Below are positions 17,107-25,831 of a DNA stretch of 64,000 nt, one piece after another. Below the pieces are notes generated by a model, which saw only the letters and a program-made list of their open reading frames with translations, was not told the DNA's origin and made no database searches. The position numbers were made by a program, and so were the translations under genes. Within the stretch, counting starts at the first letter, position 1, and the number at the start of each line of letters is the position of its first letter. Source of the DNA: Verrucomicrobiaceae bacterium (GTDB taxonomy: Bacteria; Verrucomicrobiota; Verrucomicrobiia; Verrucomicrobiales; Akkermansiaceae); the NCBI GenBank assembly GCA_027486655.1, contig JAIXOR010000086.1, forward strand, positions 62,001 through 126,000. Direction: 5' to 3'.

Positions 17107-17866
17107 GGGTGGGCTTGCCGGTGAAGAAGATTTCGGAAATGCGGTCACGGAATTGTTTCTCGGTCAGGTTGCGCTGGAGCTGGCCGTTCTCGCAGATCGA
17201 GATGCCGCCGGTTTCTTCGGAGACCACCACGCAGATGGCGTCGGTGCGCTCGGTCAGGCCGATCGCGGCGCGGTGGCGCAGTCCGGTCGAGCGGTCCTTC
17301 ATTTCGCGCTCGGTGACAGGAAAAACGCAGGCGGCACCGGCCACCCGGTCGTCGGCGAGGATCATTCCACCGTCATGCAGCGGGGCCTTGGGGAAAAACA
17401 CCGCCATGGCCAGTTCCGGCGTGAATCGGGCGTCCAGGTGCACGCCGGTGTCCAGTTGTTCCTTGAGGCTGACGTCGCGCTGGATGGCGAAAAGCGCTCC
17501 CACGCGTTTCTTCGAGAGGTTGATCACCGAGTCCGTGAACCGCTCCAGGAAGTCGAGCCGGCGGCGTCCGTAGAGTGAAAACAGGCGGTTGCTGCCGAGC
17601 CGGGCCAGGCCGGTGCGCAGCTCGGGTTGGAAAATCACGATCAGGGCGAAGGCCAGGACCGCCGCCGCACGGGTGATGATCCACTGGATGACCTCGAACT
17701 TGAACACGGTGGATACCAGCGTGAGCACGACGAGGATGGTGCCCAGCCCCACCAGAATCTGGGCTCCGCGGGTGGAGCGGAACGCGCGGTAGATCTGATA
17801 GATGCAGGTTGCGAGCAGAAGGATCTCGATCCCGTCCCGCCAGTGTTCCATGAAAAACGCCCACAT
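17027..17866 (-). CDS. cdaA: Diadenylate cyclase CdaA
   Basis: About 279 aa. Makes cyclic di-AMP from two ATP at the inner membrane; c-di-AMP controls potassium balance and cell wall homeostasis. Three hydrophobic segments occupy about residues 10-80, then the DAC domain begins. Key motifs are visible: GALFAIQR, the DGA-like LHDGGMI that holds the catalytic Asp, and RHRAAIGL. The long open frame to 18085 is not needed: the ATG at 17866 gives the typical MWAFFMEHW start. The C-terminal tail of ~25 residues after the domain overlaps the small cdaR-like gene. Confidence 0.93.
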   Translation of the reverse strand: MWAFFMEHWRDGIEILLLATCIYQIYRAFRSTRGAQILVGLGTILVVLTLVSTVFKFEVIQWIITRAAAVLAFALIVIFQPELRTGLARLGSNRLFSLYGRRRLDFLERFTDSVINLSKKRVGALFAIQRDVSLKEQLDTGVHLDARFTPELAMAVFFPKAPLHDGGMILADDRVAGAACVFPVTEREMKDRSTGLRHRAAIGLTERTDAICVVVSEETGGISICENGQLQRNLTEKQFRDRISEIFFTGKPTHETPPDEKLDRKGPVPPAGDRDLVSD

Positions 17867-18053
17867 GTGATTGTTCCGGATGCTATGCGCGGGCCTGCCA
17901 TCTTGACAACCCCGCAGATTTCCGGGATACGTCCGCCCGTTGGGTCCTGTTTCCCTCGTTCCGGCGGGTTTGCGAAAATAATGTGATCCGGATTCGTGGC
18001 AGCCACGGATCATCCGTGCAGTTCGACAAAACTCCAACCCCCTGCAAACTACC

Positions 18054-18626
18054 ATGAAACTGAAAACCACGATTCTGATTGCCACTCTCGCCGCCGGCTC
18101 CGTTGCCTATGCCGGTCACCGCGAGGCCAAGCCTGCCATCGATCCCGCCGTGTGCCCCGCCGTTGAGGTGGAGGAAGGCTCCGGAGACGCCGAGGTCGTC
18201 GTCATCGACGATTCCGAGGTGGTCGACGGAGGCGAGGTCGTCGAGGTCGAAATCACTTCCGAAGAAGGTGAAGTGGTTGAAGGCGAAGTGACCGGCGGTG
18301 AAGTGATCGAAGGCGAGGTCGAAGTGACCGAGCTTGAGGTCGTCGCTGACGGTTCGGGCGAGGTCGATCCGGCCGTCTGCGAAGTCGGTGGTCCCGAAGT
18401 CCAGCGCGGTGGCGAGGCCATCGAGGATCCCAGCGTCATTTTCCAGACCGCCTTTCTGGGAGGTGTGAAGAACGTGGAGACTCCGCTGGCCAAAGGCACT
18501 CCCGAGCTGGGCCAGGAAGACCGTGCCGCCGCCATTGAGGCGAAGGGTGCCGGTGCCGCCGAGGTCAACAAGGAGAAGAAGGGCCCGATCGCCCTGGTGA
18601 AGAAGGGCCGCGTTTTCCTCCGCTGA
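18054..18626 (+). CDS. Secreted acidic protein with Glu-Val-rich repeats
   Basis: 190 aa with a signal peptide (MKLKTTILIATLAAGSVAYA). The mature part is very acidic and low in complexity: from about residue 38 to 100 it is built of repeating EVV/GEV units (for example EGEVTGGEVIEGEVEV). The repeat is bracketed by two copies of DPAVC (near residues 30 and 105), each with one cysteine, which could form a disulfide or a metal site. The last 60 residues are mixed and basic at the end (KKGRVFLR). No known family. It is followed by a hairpin and then a TpsB-like transporter on the same strand, so it might be linked to that secretion gene, but it lacks a TPS secretion domain. Confidence 0.65.
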   Translation: MKLKTTILIATLAAGSVAYAGHREAKPAIDPAVCPAVEVEEGSGDAEVVVIDDSEVVDGGEVVEVEITSEEGEVVEGEVTGGEVIEGEVEVTELEVVADGSGEVDPAVCEVGGPEVQRGGEAIEDPSVIFQTAFLGGVKNVETPLAKGTPELGQEDRAAAIEAKGAGAAEVNKEKKGPIALVKKGRVFLR

Positions 18627-18653
18627 TCCCAACCACGATTCATGAGTTCCGCG

Positions 18654-18684
18654 AAGGGCCGCCGAAATGATCCGGCGGCCCTTC
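18654..18684 (+). terminator. Hairpin between the acidic protein gene and the TpsB-like gene
   Basis: Perfect 10-pair inverted repeat AAGGGCCGCC / GGCGGCCCTT with a 10-base loop, starting about 28 bases after the stop at 18626. Only a short T-rich stretch follows, so it may be a terminator or an attenuator just before the ATG at 18703. Confidence 0.6.
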
Positions 18685-18702
18685 CTGCATCCACGCCTAC
18701 CG

Positions 18703-20385
18703 ATGAAATCCGCCGCTGTCCTTGCCTCCGCCGTGGTCCTCGTGCCCAACCCGCTCCTCGCCATCGGAGCGGAAGACACCACCCGTCCCACGCCCCCCAG
18801 TGTTCCCGCGTATCGCGAAAAATCCGTTGAGAACGAAACCATCACCCGCGGTGCCCAAAAGGCCGGCGAGGACGATGAACTGCTGGCTTCCCTGGCGGGG
18901 CTGGTCGTCGCTCCCACAGCCGCCTCCGCTCTGGACCTTCAGAGGCGGACCACCTCCGGGATCGCGATCGAAGGGTTTTCCGATGTGGACTCCGCCTGGA
19001 TCCGGGCGGCCATCCAACCGTACTTGGGCCAACCGGTGACCCTCAAAGTGCTCAACCGCCTCGTCGCCGGATTCGAACGGGAAATGCGTTCCCGTGGCCG
19101 GATGTTGGAGCGGGTTTCCTTTCCGCCGCAGGAGATCACATCCGGAGTGATCGCCCTGCGCCTCGGGCCGGCCCGGGCGGCCACGGTCCGGCTTGCGGGC
19201 AATCCGGCCTTCGGTGCCGAGTTTGCCGCCAAGGCCTTCCGCACCAAGCCTGGCGAGACCATCGACGACGATACGGTTCTTGAGGACCTCGATTGGCTCA
19301 ACGAGAATCCGCTGCGGCGCGCGTCGATTTCCCAAACCGACGGGGTGGACGAGGATGCGCTCGACCTTGCGCTGCGCCTCCGCTCCGAACGGGCCTGGCG
19401 GGTCTATGCCGGATTGGACAACCAGCTCAGTTCAGACCTCGGCGACGAGCGAATCTACCTGGGTTTCCAGCATGGCGATCTGTTCGCAATGGACCAGCGT
19501 TTCACCGGCCAATACACGGCCGCACTCGACTTCGAGAGGCTGCAAGGCGTGAGTCTCATGCACGAGATTCCTTTGGCCTGGCGCGGATTGATCGATCTCT
19601 CCGCAGGTTACACCGAGTCCGAATCCGACGTGACCGGTCCGCTCGACCAGAGCGGCGAGTTCACCCGCTTTGCCGCGGCGTTTCGCAAGCAACTCCCGCG
19701 CTGGAACTCGATCTCTCAAGAGTGGCGTCTCGGGTTTGAGTTTCGCGACAACAACTATCTGTTCACCGACGGCTCCGAGTCCGAGGTGCGCTTCTTCCAG
19801 ATCGAAACCGGTTGGAAGGGCAAGCGGAGCGATGCGTATGGCACCAGCCGGCTGGACCTTTCGCTCTCATACAATCCGGGGCAGGGAATTCTCGGTTCCG
19901 ATGATGAGGACTACATCGCCCTCGGTGCCGACGGAGCGGAGTCCTTGATCCTTCGCCTGGATTCGGAGCGCTCGCTGCGCCTGGGGGATGCCGGGCTTTT
20001 GCTCGGGCGCATGAACGCGCAGTGGTCGGACTCGGATCTCCTCGCCTCGGATCAGATCACCGCCAGTGGCGTGAACCGCGTGAGAGGATATGATGAAACG
20101 GTCGGCTATGCTTCCAACGGCATCGTCGCCAGCATCGAATATCAAAGCCCGGCCCTCCACGTGCCTCGTGCGGGTGATGTGATTGGCGTGCTGTTTGTGG
20201 ACGGGGCGGTGCTCGATCGCGATGCACCGACCGATCCCGGTGAGTTGCTTTCGACGGGTTTCGGTCTGCGCTGGCGATTCAACGATCACTTCAGCGCCCG
20301 GGCCGATCTCGGTATTCCTCTGGAACATCCGGATGACATCGATGACTCGCCGATGATCCACTTTGCCCTGGGAACCACCTGGTGA
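18703..20385 (+). CDS. TpsB/FhaC/ShlB-like two-partner outer-membrane transporter
   Basis: About 560 aa. After a signal peptide and a ~70-residue low-complexity linker come two POTRA-like units (about residues 85-160 and 165-225; first strand ..GIAIEGFSDVDSAWI) and then a ~330-residue beta barrel ending in FALGTTW with terminal aromatic residue. The conserved barrel-loop motif appears as VNRVRGYDE near residue 460, equivalent to the VRGY/F motif that folds into the pore of FhaC/Omp85 proteins. It would export a TpsA exoprotein across the outer membrane. No TpsA gene is in the window. The ATG at 18703 follows a 10-pair hairpin. Confidence 0.82.
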   Translation: MKSAAVLASAVVLVPNPLLAIGAEDTTRPTPPSVPAYREKSVENETITRGAQKAGEDDELLASLAGLVVAPTAASALDLQRRTTSGIAIEGFSDVDSAWIRAAIQPYLGQPVTLKVLNRLVAGFEREMRSRGRMLERVSFPPQEITSGVIALRLGPARAATVRLAGNPAFGAEFAAKAFRTKPGETIDDDTVLEDLDWLNENPLRRASISQTDGVDEDALDLALRLRSERAWRVYAGLDNQLSSDLGDERIYLGFQHGDLFAMDQRFTGQYTAALDFERLQGVSLMHEIPLAWRGLIDLSAGYTESESDVTGPLDQSGEFTRFAAAFRKQLPRWNSISQEWRLGFEFRDNNYLFTDGSESEVRFFQIETGWKGKRSDAYGTSRLDLSLSYNPGQGILGSDDEDYIALGADGAESLILRLDSERSLRLGDAGLLLGRMNAQWSDSDLLASDQITASGVNRVRGYDETVGYASNGIVASIEYQSPALHVPRAGDVIGVLFVDGAVLDRDAPTDPGELLSTGFGLRWRFNDHFSARADLGIPLEHPDDIDDSPMIHFALGTTW

Positions 20386-20440
20386 CGGGGCGATTCCCGA
20401 TCTAGCAGGATTGGGCGATCGGGTTCAACCATCCATTTCT

Positions 20441-20479
20441 ACGGCCCCCTTCGGATTCCGCAAGGGGGCCGTTGTTTGT
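20441..20479. terminator. Bidirectional terminator between convergent genes
   Basis: Inverted repeat ACGGCCCCCTT / AAGGGGGCCGT (11 pairs, 10-base loop) followed by TGTTTG on the plus strand, lying between the stop of the TpsB-like gene and the stop of the minus-strand anti-sigma gene. Confidence 0.8.
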
Positions 20480-20515
20480 CTGCCCGTCCCATCAGGCAAA
20501 CAAACAGGCCGGTCT

Positions 20516-21703
20516 CTAACGGTTTCCAGCGGCGGGCGGGCCCTTGAGCACGGTGTTCTTGTCACCAGGGGCGGACGGTTGGTTTTCCGGGTCCTTGGTC
20601 AGCATGAAACCCGAGGGGATGACCATGTTGGAGCCGAGCGAAAAATCGAAGGAATCCGCCCCCGCCGCGCGGCTTTGGGGGAGGCTGCCGACGTAAACCG
20701 GTTTCTCGCTGTTGGCGGTGGTGACCCAGAGGTTGTAGACTTGGCCACTCTCGGCGGCTGGCAGGTTGTTCACGACCAGGGTGCCGGAGTCCCGCGCGGC
20801 ATCGTAGATCGGGATGGCGGATGGTGGCTGTGCGTCGGCGGCTTCCACGGGCGGAGCGGTGGGAAGGTCGGACGCGGTGTTCATGGCCACTCCGGCGGCG
20901 GCGGCATCGGGGATGGTGCGCACCTCCATGGAGTTGATGCCGGCCATGCCGGTCGGAGCAGCGAAGGCGGGATGGAACTTCATGCTGTCTCCCAGCAGCG
21001 AGACAATCGGCGAGCCGTTGTCATTCGCGGCAAGGGTGTCCGCTGTCTCCTCCGCAGCTCCCGGTGCATTCATCTTCATGATGATGGGAAGCGCCATCCC
21101 GGGGACGGCTTCGAAGAGCACCCGGTCGCGGTTCTGATACTGGCGGAGATTTTCGCGAAGCACGGCGATCTCCTGCACGAGGCGCTTGGTTTCCACACGC
21201 TGGATCGACTTCGCATCTGCATCGACCGCGTGAGCACTTGCCTGGGCTGTGTCCTGTGGGGTGACGGCATCCGTCGGGGAAGGTTCACCCCGTTCCGCGC
21301 CGGGAGCGGCGGGGAGGGCGGAACGGGGCCGGGGTTCGGGGAAATCAGGTGCCTCCGGTGTCGTGGCGAGCTGCGAGCGGGAAGGGGAGTCTTCGCGTCG
21401 GTCGATCACCAGCACCATCGCCAGCGCGGCCGCGGCCGCCCATCCGGAAACCCCGAGCCAAAGGTGGCTGCGGCGCTGGGATTGCAATCCGAGTCGGGCT
21501 TGCAGGCGTTCGAGTTGGCCAGCCTTGGGAGGGATGGGCGTGACGGTGGCCGCGGCTATCGCGGCGGAAAGCCGGTCCATTTCCTGATGGGCGGAGCGCA
21601 GCAGCGGGTCGTGGCGCATCGCCTCGTCGAAGATGGCGGATTCATCCGCATCGAGCATGCCGAAGGTTCTCCAGGCGGCGCTGTCGTAGGGATCAGAGTT
21701 CAT
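20516..21703 (-). CDS. Anti-sigma factor, RskA type
   Basis: 395 aa. The N-terminal ~90 residues (AAWRTFGMLDADESAIFDEAM...) resemble the zinc-less anti-sigma domain that clamps an ECF sigma factor; a single membrane helix lies at about 135-150 (GWAAAAALAMVLVI); then a Pro/Ala-rich stalk; the last ~110 residues (GTLVVNNLPAAESGQVYNLWV.. to the end) match the periplasmic RskA domain. It would hold its sigma factor at the membrane until an envelope signal triggers proteolysis. It overlaps the upstream sigma gene by 11 bases, the usual arrangement. The stalk is longer than in typical RskA proteins. Confidence 0.88.
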   Translation of the reverse strand: MNSDPYDSAAWRTFGMLDADESAIFDEAMRHDPLLRSAHQEMDRLSAAIAAATVTPIPPKAGQLERLQARLGLQSQRRSHLWLGVSGWAAAAALAMVLVIDRREDSPSRSQLATTPEAPDFPEPRPRSALPAAPGAERGEPSPTDAVTPQDTAQASAHAVDADAKSIQRVETKRLVQEIAVLRENLRQYQNRDRVLFEAVPGMALPIIMKMNAPGAAEETADTLAANDNGSPIVSLLGDSMKFHPAFAAPTGMAGINSMEVRTIPDAAAAGVAMNTASDLPTAPPVEAADAQPPSAIPIYDAARDSGTLVVNNLPAAESGQVYNLWVTTANSEKPVYVGSLPQSRAAGADSFDFSLGSNMVIPSGFMLTKDPENQPSAPGDKNTVLKGPPAAGNR

Positions 21704-22322
21704 AGCGTGACAATTGGTTGCGGACTTTGTCCAGGGCTCTGCGGAGGCGGTTTTTCACCGTCCCCAGCGGCGTTCCGAGGTGTTCGGAGATTTCGGAGTG
21801 CGTGTATTCCAGGAAAACGGCGAGTTCGAGGCAGCTGCGTTCGTCGGGGGCGAGTTGATCGAGCGCCGCGCGGACTCTCCGCCAGTCGTCGAGCGCCATG
21901 ACCTGAGGGTCTTCCGAACCTTCTGGTGGCGCATGCAGATGGATCGGCACCACGCGGGACGAATCGCGCTTGCCCCGGTGGCGGAAGCGGAGGCGGTCGA
22001 TGCAGTAACCACGCAGCACGGCGAAGGCCCAGACGAAGGGCGGGGATTGGTGAGGGTCATACTCGGCCGAGCGGTGCCACATGCGGACGAAGGTGTCCTG
22101 AACGACTTCCTCGGCTTCGCGGCGGTCTCCGAGCATCCGGCAGGCCGTGCCTAACAAAACCGCGCTCCACATGCCGTGGAGGTCGGTCAGGGCGCTGCCG
22201 TCGCCCTTGGCCATGCGCGCGATCAGGGCCACGGCTTCTCCCGTGGGATCCTCGCAGAGTCCCGTGGGCATCGGGACTACCGGGCTGAGATCGGCATCGG
22301 TCATGGATGGTGGATTGGACAT
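21693..22322 (-). CDS. ECF sigma factor (sigma-70 family)
   Basis: About 209 aa. Region 2 shows ADLHG-like start then ACRMLGDRREAEEVVQDTF, with the aromatic-rich DNA-melting part after it (FVWAFAVLRGYCIDRLR); region 4 ends in LEYTHSEISEHLGTPLGTVKNRLRRAL, a helix-turn-helix that reads the -35 element. The partner anti-sigma gene overlaps it downstream. Target genes cannot be seen; SigK-type relatives respond to envelope or redox stress. Start uncertain between ATGs at 22322 and 22304; no clear ribosome site. Confidence 0.9.
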   Translation of the reverse strand: MSNPPSMTDADLSPVVPMPTGLCEDPTGEAVALIARMAKGDGSALTDLHGMWSAVLLGTACRMLGDRREAEEVVQDTFVRMWHRSAEYDPHQSPPFVWAFAVLRGYCIDRLRFRHRGKRDSSRVVPIHLHAPPEGSEDPQVMALDDWRRVRAALDQLAPDERSCLELAVFLEYTHSEISEHLGTPLGTVKNRLRRALDKVRNQLSRYEL

Positions 22323-22445
22323 CAATCGGGCACTTGGCCGCAAGGATGATCCGCCAAAGCCTGGCCATCCGGTTCAGACAAATCGTGAAAATCCTTGGTA
22401 ACTCGTCCCTTGCCGACCCCGTCGTGCTCGGCTTTACTCCCGCGC

Positions 22446-22991
22446 ATGCACCAAGAGATCCAACTGACGAGGGAAGTTTCCGCCATCCAGATTCCAAGTG
22501 GCGACACGCTCACCCTACCCGCCGGGACCGCGGTTTTCATCACACAGCGCCTGGGCGGCACCTACACGGTGGCCACGTCGCAGGGTTTGGCACGGATTTC
22601 CTCGAAGGATGCGGACGCCCTCGGCGTGGACCCTGCCGAGGAGCAGAAGAAGTCCGAGGAGGCGATCCGGCTCAAGGATGCTCCTCTTGAGGAACAAGTC
22701 TGGGCCCAGCTCAAAGGTGTCTACGACCCGGAAATCCCGGTGGACATCGTCAATCTCGGCCTGGTCTACGATTGCGCGATCGAAGAAATCGACGGCAAGC
22801 GCGTCGTGTCCGTCAAGATGACCCTCACCGCGCCGGGTTGCGGCATGGGCCCGGTGATCGCGGCCGATGCCCAGGCGAAGATCATGACCATCGACGGCAT
22901 CGACGACGCCCGCGTGGAACTCGTCTGGGATCCGGCCTGGAATCAGGAGATGATTTCCGAAGAGGGCAAGATGAAGCTCGGGATGATCTGA
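22446..22991 (+). CDS. sufT: SufT-like iron-sulfur assembly factor (MIP18 family)
   Basis: About 181 aa. The C-terminal ~100 residues are a MIP18/PaaD-type domain (GVYDPEIPVDIVNLGLVYD.. and LTAPGCGMGPVIA with the reactive Cys); the N-terminal ~70 residues are the extension typical of SufT, including LPAGTAVFITQRLGGTYTV. SufT helps mature Fe-S proteins when iron-sulfur demand is high. It is normally found with suf genes, but none are next to it here; the neighbour is a phosphatase on the other strand. ATG at 22446 gives the family start MHQEIQLTRE. Confidence 0.85.
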   Translation: MHQEIQLTREVSAIQIPSGDTLTLPAGTAVFITQRLGGTYTVATSQGLARISSKDADALGVDPAEEQKKSEEAIRLKDAPLEEQVWAQLKGVYDPEIPVDIVNLGLVYDCAIEEIDGKRVVSVKMTLTAPGCGMGPVIAADAQAKIMTIDGIDDARVELVWDPAWNQEMISEEGKMKLGMI

Positions 22992-23006
22992 GCCTGCGGT
23001 CCTTCT

Positions 23007-23489
23007 CTATTCTTTCGAGGACAGGGAATCGACGTAGGCGATGATCGACGGAATGGCTGCCTCGAAGACCTTGGCCACTTCCTCGTAGGCGCCCATACCC
23101 ATGCCGATGGGGTCCGGGACATCTTTGCTGAATCGTTTCCCGTCGGCGGCAGCGAATTCGCGGACGAGGTAGAATTTGTCCACGTGATTCGGAAACCTGG
23201 ATTCAAGCGCGGCGAGGTGTCCCTCGGTCATGGCGAACACGTGGGTCGCTTCGTTCAGGACCGCCTCGGTGACCGGGCGGCTGCGGAAACCCTCCAGGGG
23301 TGCGCTGCGTTTCCTCAGCACACTCAGGGTTTCGCTGCTGGCGGTCGTGCCCTTGGATGCGGCCACGCCGGCGGAGCTGACCTTGAAATCCGCACGTCCG
23401 TCCACGGCCTTGCGAAAGAGGCCTTCCGCCATCGGGCTGCGGCAGGTGTTTCCGGTGCAGACAAAGAGCACGTGCTTCGTTTCAGACAT
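23007..23489 (-). CDS. Low-molecular-weight protein-tyrosine/arginine phosphatase
   Basis: 160 aa. The catalytic loop CTGNTCRSP (residues 11-19, CX5R) and the acid-catalyst loop VPDPIG near residue 127 are both intact. This family removes phosphate from protein Tyr or Arg; bacterial members of this kind (YwlE-like, with T in the P-loop) are often arginine phosphatases, so that is a possibility. It converges with sufT and is divergent from trpD. Confidence 0.88.
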   Translation of the reverse strand: MSETKHVLFVCTGNTCRSPMAEGLFRKAVDGRADFKVSSAGVAASKGTTASSETLSVLRKRSAPLEGFRSRPVTEAVLNEATHVFAMTEGHLAALESRFPNHVDKFYLVREFAAADGKRFSKDVPDPIGMGMGAYEEVAKVFEAAIPSIIAYVDSLSSKE

Positions 23490-23594
23490 CGCCGCGGAGA
23501 TTGGGCGCTCCGGGGCGATCCGTCAAACCGCAATGGCCGGGGCTGCCCAGCGATCGTTCTGGCTCTGACGCCGGCCTTGTGTTAGGCTCCGGGC

Positions 23595-24638
23595 ATGGAC
23601 GCCTTGATTCACCATTTGGAAGACAAGCAGGAGCTTTCCCGCCGCGAGGTGGAGGTGGCGGCCGGGCTGCTTCTGGACCCCGCCGCGCCGGATGAGAAGA
23701 AGGCGCGTTTGCTGGAAGCCCTCTCGCGAAAGGGCGAAACCCCTTCGGAGATCGCCGGGTTTGTCGAGGCCTTCCTGTCCCATGCGGTGGAGCCCCATCT
23801 CGGACTGCTGGAGCTCGATGGCCCCACGCTCGATGTTTGCGGGACGGGCGGCGACCAGTTGGATCTTTTCAATGTATCCACCACTTCCATGTTCATCGCG
23901 GCTGCGGCCGGTGCGGTGGTGGTGAAACACGGAAACCGGGGCATCACCTCGAAAAGCGGTGGTGCCGACGTGCTGGAAGCCTTGGGCGTGAGGATCGATC
24001 CTCCGGTCGACGACTTCCGCCGGTGCATTGAGCGTGCCGGGCTCGGTTTCATGTTCGCGCCGATCTATCACCCGGCGTTCAAGGCGGTCGCACCGGTCCG
24101 CAAGCTTCTTGCCGCGCGGGGTGTCAAAACGATCTTCAACCTGATCGGTCCGCTGCTCAACCCGGCCCGGCCGCAGTGCCAGTTGGTCGGCGTGTTCTCC
24201 CGCGAACTTTGCCCGGCCTTTGCGGAAATCCTCCAGCGCCTTGGCCGGGACAGCGCCTGGGTGGTCCACGGCACGACTGGCGACGGGCGCTCGGTCGATG
24301 AAGTCAGCCTCATGGGCTCCACCCGCATCTTCAAGGCGGGGCTCTATCAGGACATGGATGACGAGGAGGTGCGCCCGCGCGATTTCGGTCTGCATCATGC
24401 CGAGGTGGAGGCGCTTCAAGGTGGCGACGCCACCGTCAACGCGGCCATCCTCGAGGCCATTCTCTCGGGGCGGGAGACCGGCCCCAAGCGGGACATGGTG
24501 CTCATGAACTCCGGCACCGCCCTGGCCTGTGCGGGCCTCGCGGACGACATCGGAAACGGCATCGAGATCTCCCGCGAAATGATTTCCTCCGGTGCCGCCA
24601 TGGAGAAACTCAGGCTGCTGCGCAAGTTCTCGGCATGA
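23595..24638 (+). CDS. trpD: Anthranilate phosphoribosyltransferase
   Basis: 347 aa. Joins anthranilate to PRPP in the second step of tryptophan synthesis. Diagnostic motifs: VCGTGGDQLDLFNVSTT near residue 80 (PRPP loop), KHGNRGITSKSGGADVLEALG near 115, and the conserved FAPIYHPAF region near 155. It stands alone: no other trp gene lies in the window. The start ATG at 23595 gives a length typical for the family. Confidence 0.96.
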   Translation: MDALIHHLEDKQELSRREVEVAAGLLLDPAAPDEKKARLLEALSRKGETPSEIAGFVEAFLSHAVEPHLGLLELDGPTLDVCGTGGDQLDLFNVSTTSMFIAAAAGAVVVKHGNRGITSKSGGADVLEALGVRIDPPVDDFRRCIERAGLGFMFAPIYHPAFKAVAPVRKLLAARGVKTIFNLIGPLLNPARPQCQLVGVFSRELCPAFAEILQRLGRDSAWVVHGTTGDGRSVDEVSLMGSTRIFKAGLYQDMDDEEVRPRDFGLHHAEVEALQGGDATVNAAILEAILSGRETGPKRDMVLMNSGTALACAGLADDIGNGIEISREMISSGAAMEKLRLLRKFSA

Positions 24639-24644
24639 ACCGTT

Positions 24645-24740
24645 TCATTGGTCGGCAAACCAATTCGTGAGCAGGCGGGCGAGCGCCAGGATCGCAATCA
24701 CGGCGATCACCGCAAGGACCGTGCCGACGAGATACCACAT
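24645..24740 (-). CDS. Possible 31-aa single-helix membrane protein
   Basis: A short frame MWYLVGTVLAVIAVIAILAL followed by ARLLTNWFADQ and a stop. It is almost wholly one membrane helix with a short polar end, a common form of real small membrane proteins, and lies in the ~200-base gap between trpD and the FtsB-like gene. No ribosome site is convincing, so this is tentative. Confidence 0.3.
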   Translation of the reverse strand: MWYLVGTVLAVIAVIAILALARLLTNWFADQ

Positions 24741-24838
24741 GCCGCTGCATGTAGTCTCGATCGGGCGTCGGTCAAGGCCTCCAATTCCTTGACTTTGCTT
24801 GACATTCGGGAGTTTTCAGGGATTTTTCGGGTTTGAGC

Positions 24839-25180
24839 ATGGCGAAGAAACGCATGGAAGCCGAAAAGTTCACGCGTCTGGAGGCCCGCACGCGGGTGAT
24901 CCGGGGGGCGGGGCGGCTTGCGATGCTGGCCTGTGCGCTGGCTCTCGGATTTGTGGTGGTGGCGACGGCGTTTCCGCAGCGTCGCGAGGTCTTGAAGCTG
25001 GAAGCCAAGTTGAAGCTCGCGAAGGAGCGGGAGAGCTTGGTGATGGCGGAGAGGGACCACCGGACGATCGAGCTCCGGGCCCTGCGCGAGGATCCTGCCT
25101 ATCTGGAGATTCATGCTCGGGATCGCCTTGATTACAGCCGCGAGGGCGAGAAGGTTCTGCGCTTCAAGGGTGCCCGGTGA
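24839..25180 (+). CDS. FtsB/DivIC-like septum formation protein
   Basis: About 113 aa: a basic cytoplasmic start, one membrane helix (about residues 28-48), a coiled-coil (VLKLEAKLKLAKERESLVMA), then a C-terminal part DPAYLEIHARDRLDYSREGE that matches the post-coil motif of FtsB/DivIC proteins. These act in the FtsQLB divisome subcomplex that activates septal wall synthesis. Two TTGAC-like boxes upstream (24789 and 24799) may belong to its promoter. hpt follows 73 bases downstream. Confidence 0.8.
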   Translation: MAKKRMEAEKFTRLEARTRVIRGAGRLAMLACALALGFVVVATAFPQRREVLKLEAKLKLAKERESLVMAERDHRTIELRALREDPAYLEIHARDRLDYSREGEKVLRFKGAR

Positions 25181-25253
25181 TTTTCCGGGGCAGGGCTGGC
25201 CTGGCCTGCTTTGAGGCTTGGCGGGAGTGCCGCGGGACGGTAGCGCTGGGGGT

Positions 25254-25787
25254 ATGCGAAACGACATCGAGCGCGTGCTGATCGACGAAGCGGTGATTGA
25301 AAAGCGCCTCGATGCGATGGCGCTTGAGATCGAACGGGACTTTCCAGGCGGCAAACTGGTGGTGATCATTCTGCTGAAGGGTGCCATGGTTTTTGCGGCG
25401 GATCTTCTGCGCCGTGTGCCGCGTGAACTCGAGATCGAGTGCCTGAATGTCGCAAGCTACCACGGCGGCATGGAGAGCTCCGGCAAGGTGGATTTTCTCG
25501 ATCGGCACTTTCCCGAAGTCCGGGGGCGCCACGTCCTTCTGCTCGATGACATCCTCGACACCGGGCGCACGCTGCACGCGGTGGCCCAGCGTTTGATGGA
25601 GGAAGGGGCGGTGGCCGTGCATACCGCCGTGCTGCTTGCCAAGGACAAGGAACGCGCGGAGGAAGTGCAGGCGGACTACGTCGGCTTCGAGATCGGCGAC
25701 GAGTTCGTGGTCGGCTACGGCCTCGACTATCAGGGGAAATACCGCAACCTGCCCTACGTGGGGGTTTTGAAACCTCCGGCGGCTTGA
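25254..25787 (+). CDS. hpt: Hypoxanthine phosphoribosyltransferase
   Basis: About 177 aa, the usual size. It salvages hypoxanthine or guanine with PRPP. The PRPP loop is LLLDDILDTGRTL near residue 98, with the pair of acidic residues typical of the family; LKGAMVFAADLLR near 40 and the GYGLDYQGKYRNLPYVG end also fit. ATG at 25254 chosen because the family begins with a DIERVLIDE-like stretch. It follows the FtsB-like gene, an order also seen in other bacteria. Confidence 0.93.
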   Translation: MRNDIERVLIDEAVIEKRLDAMALEIERDFPGGKLVVIILLKGAMVFAADLLRRVPRELEIECLNVASYHGGMESSGKVDFLDRHFPEVRGRHVLLLDDILDTGRTLHAVAQRLMEEGAVAVHTAVLLAKDKERAEEVQADYVGFEIGDEFVVGYGLDYQGKYRNLPYVGVLKPPAA

Positions 25788-25831
25788 GCGGGCGGCCGTT
25801 CAGGCCGGAGACGTCATCCAGTCCCCACCTT

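Noticed and set aside
18054-18626. Acidic protein as the missing TpsA exoprotein
   Set aside because: It has no TPS secretion domain and is far too short for a TpsA.
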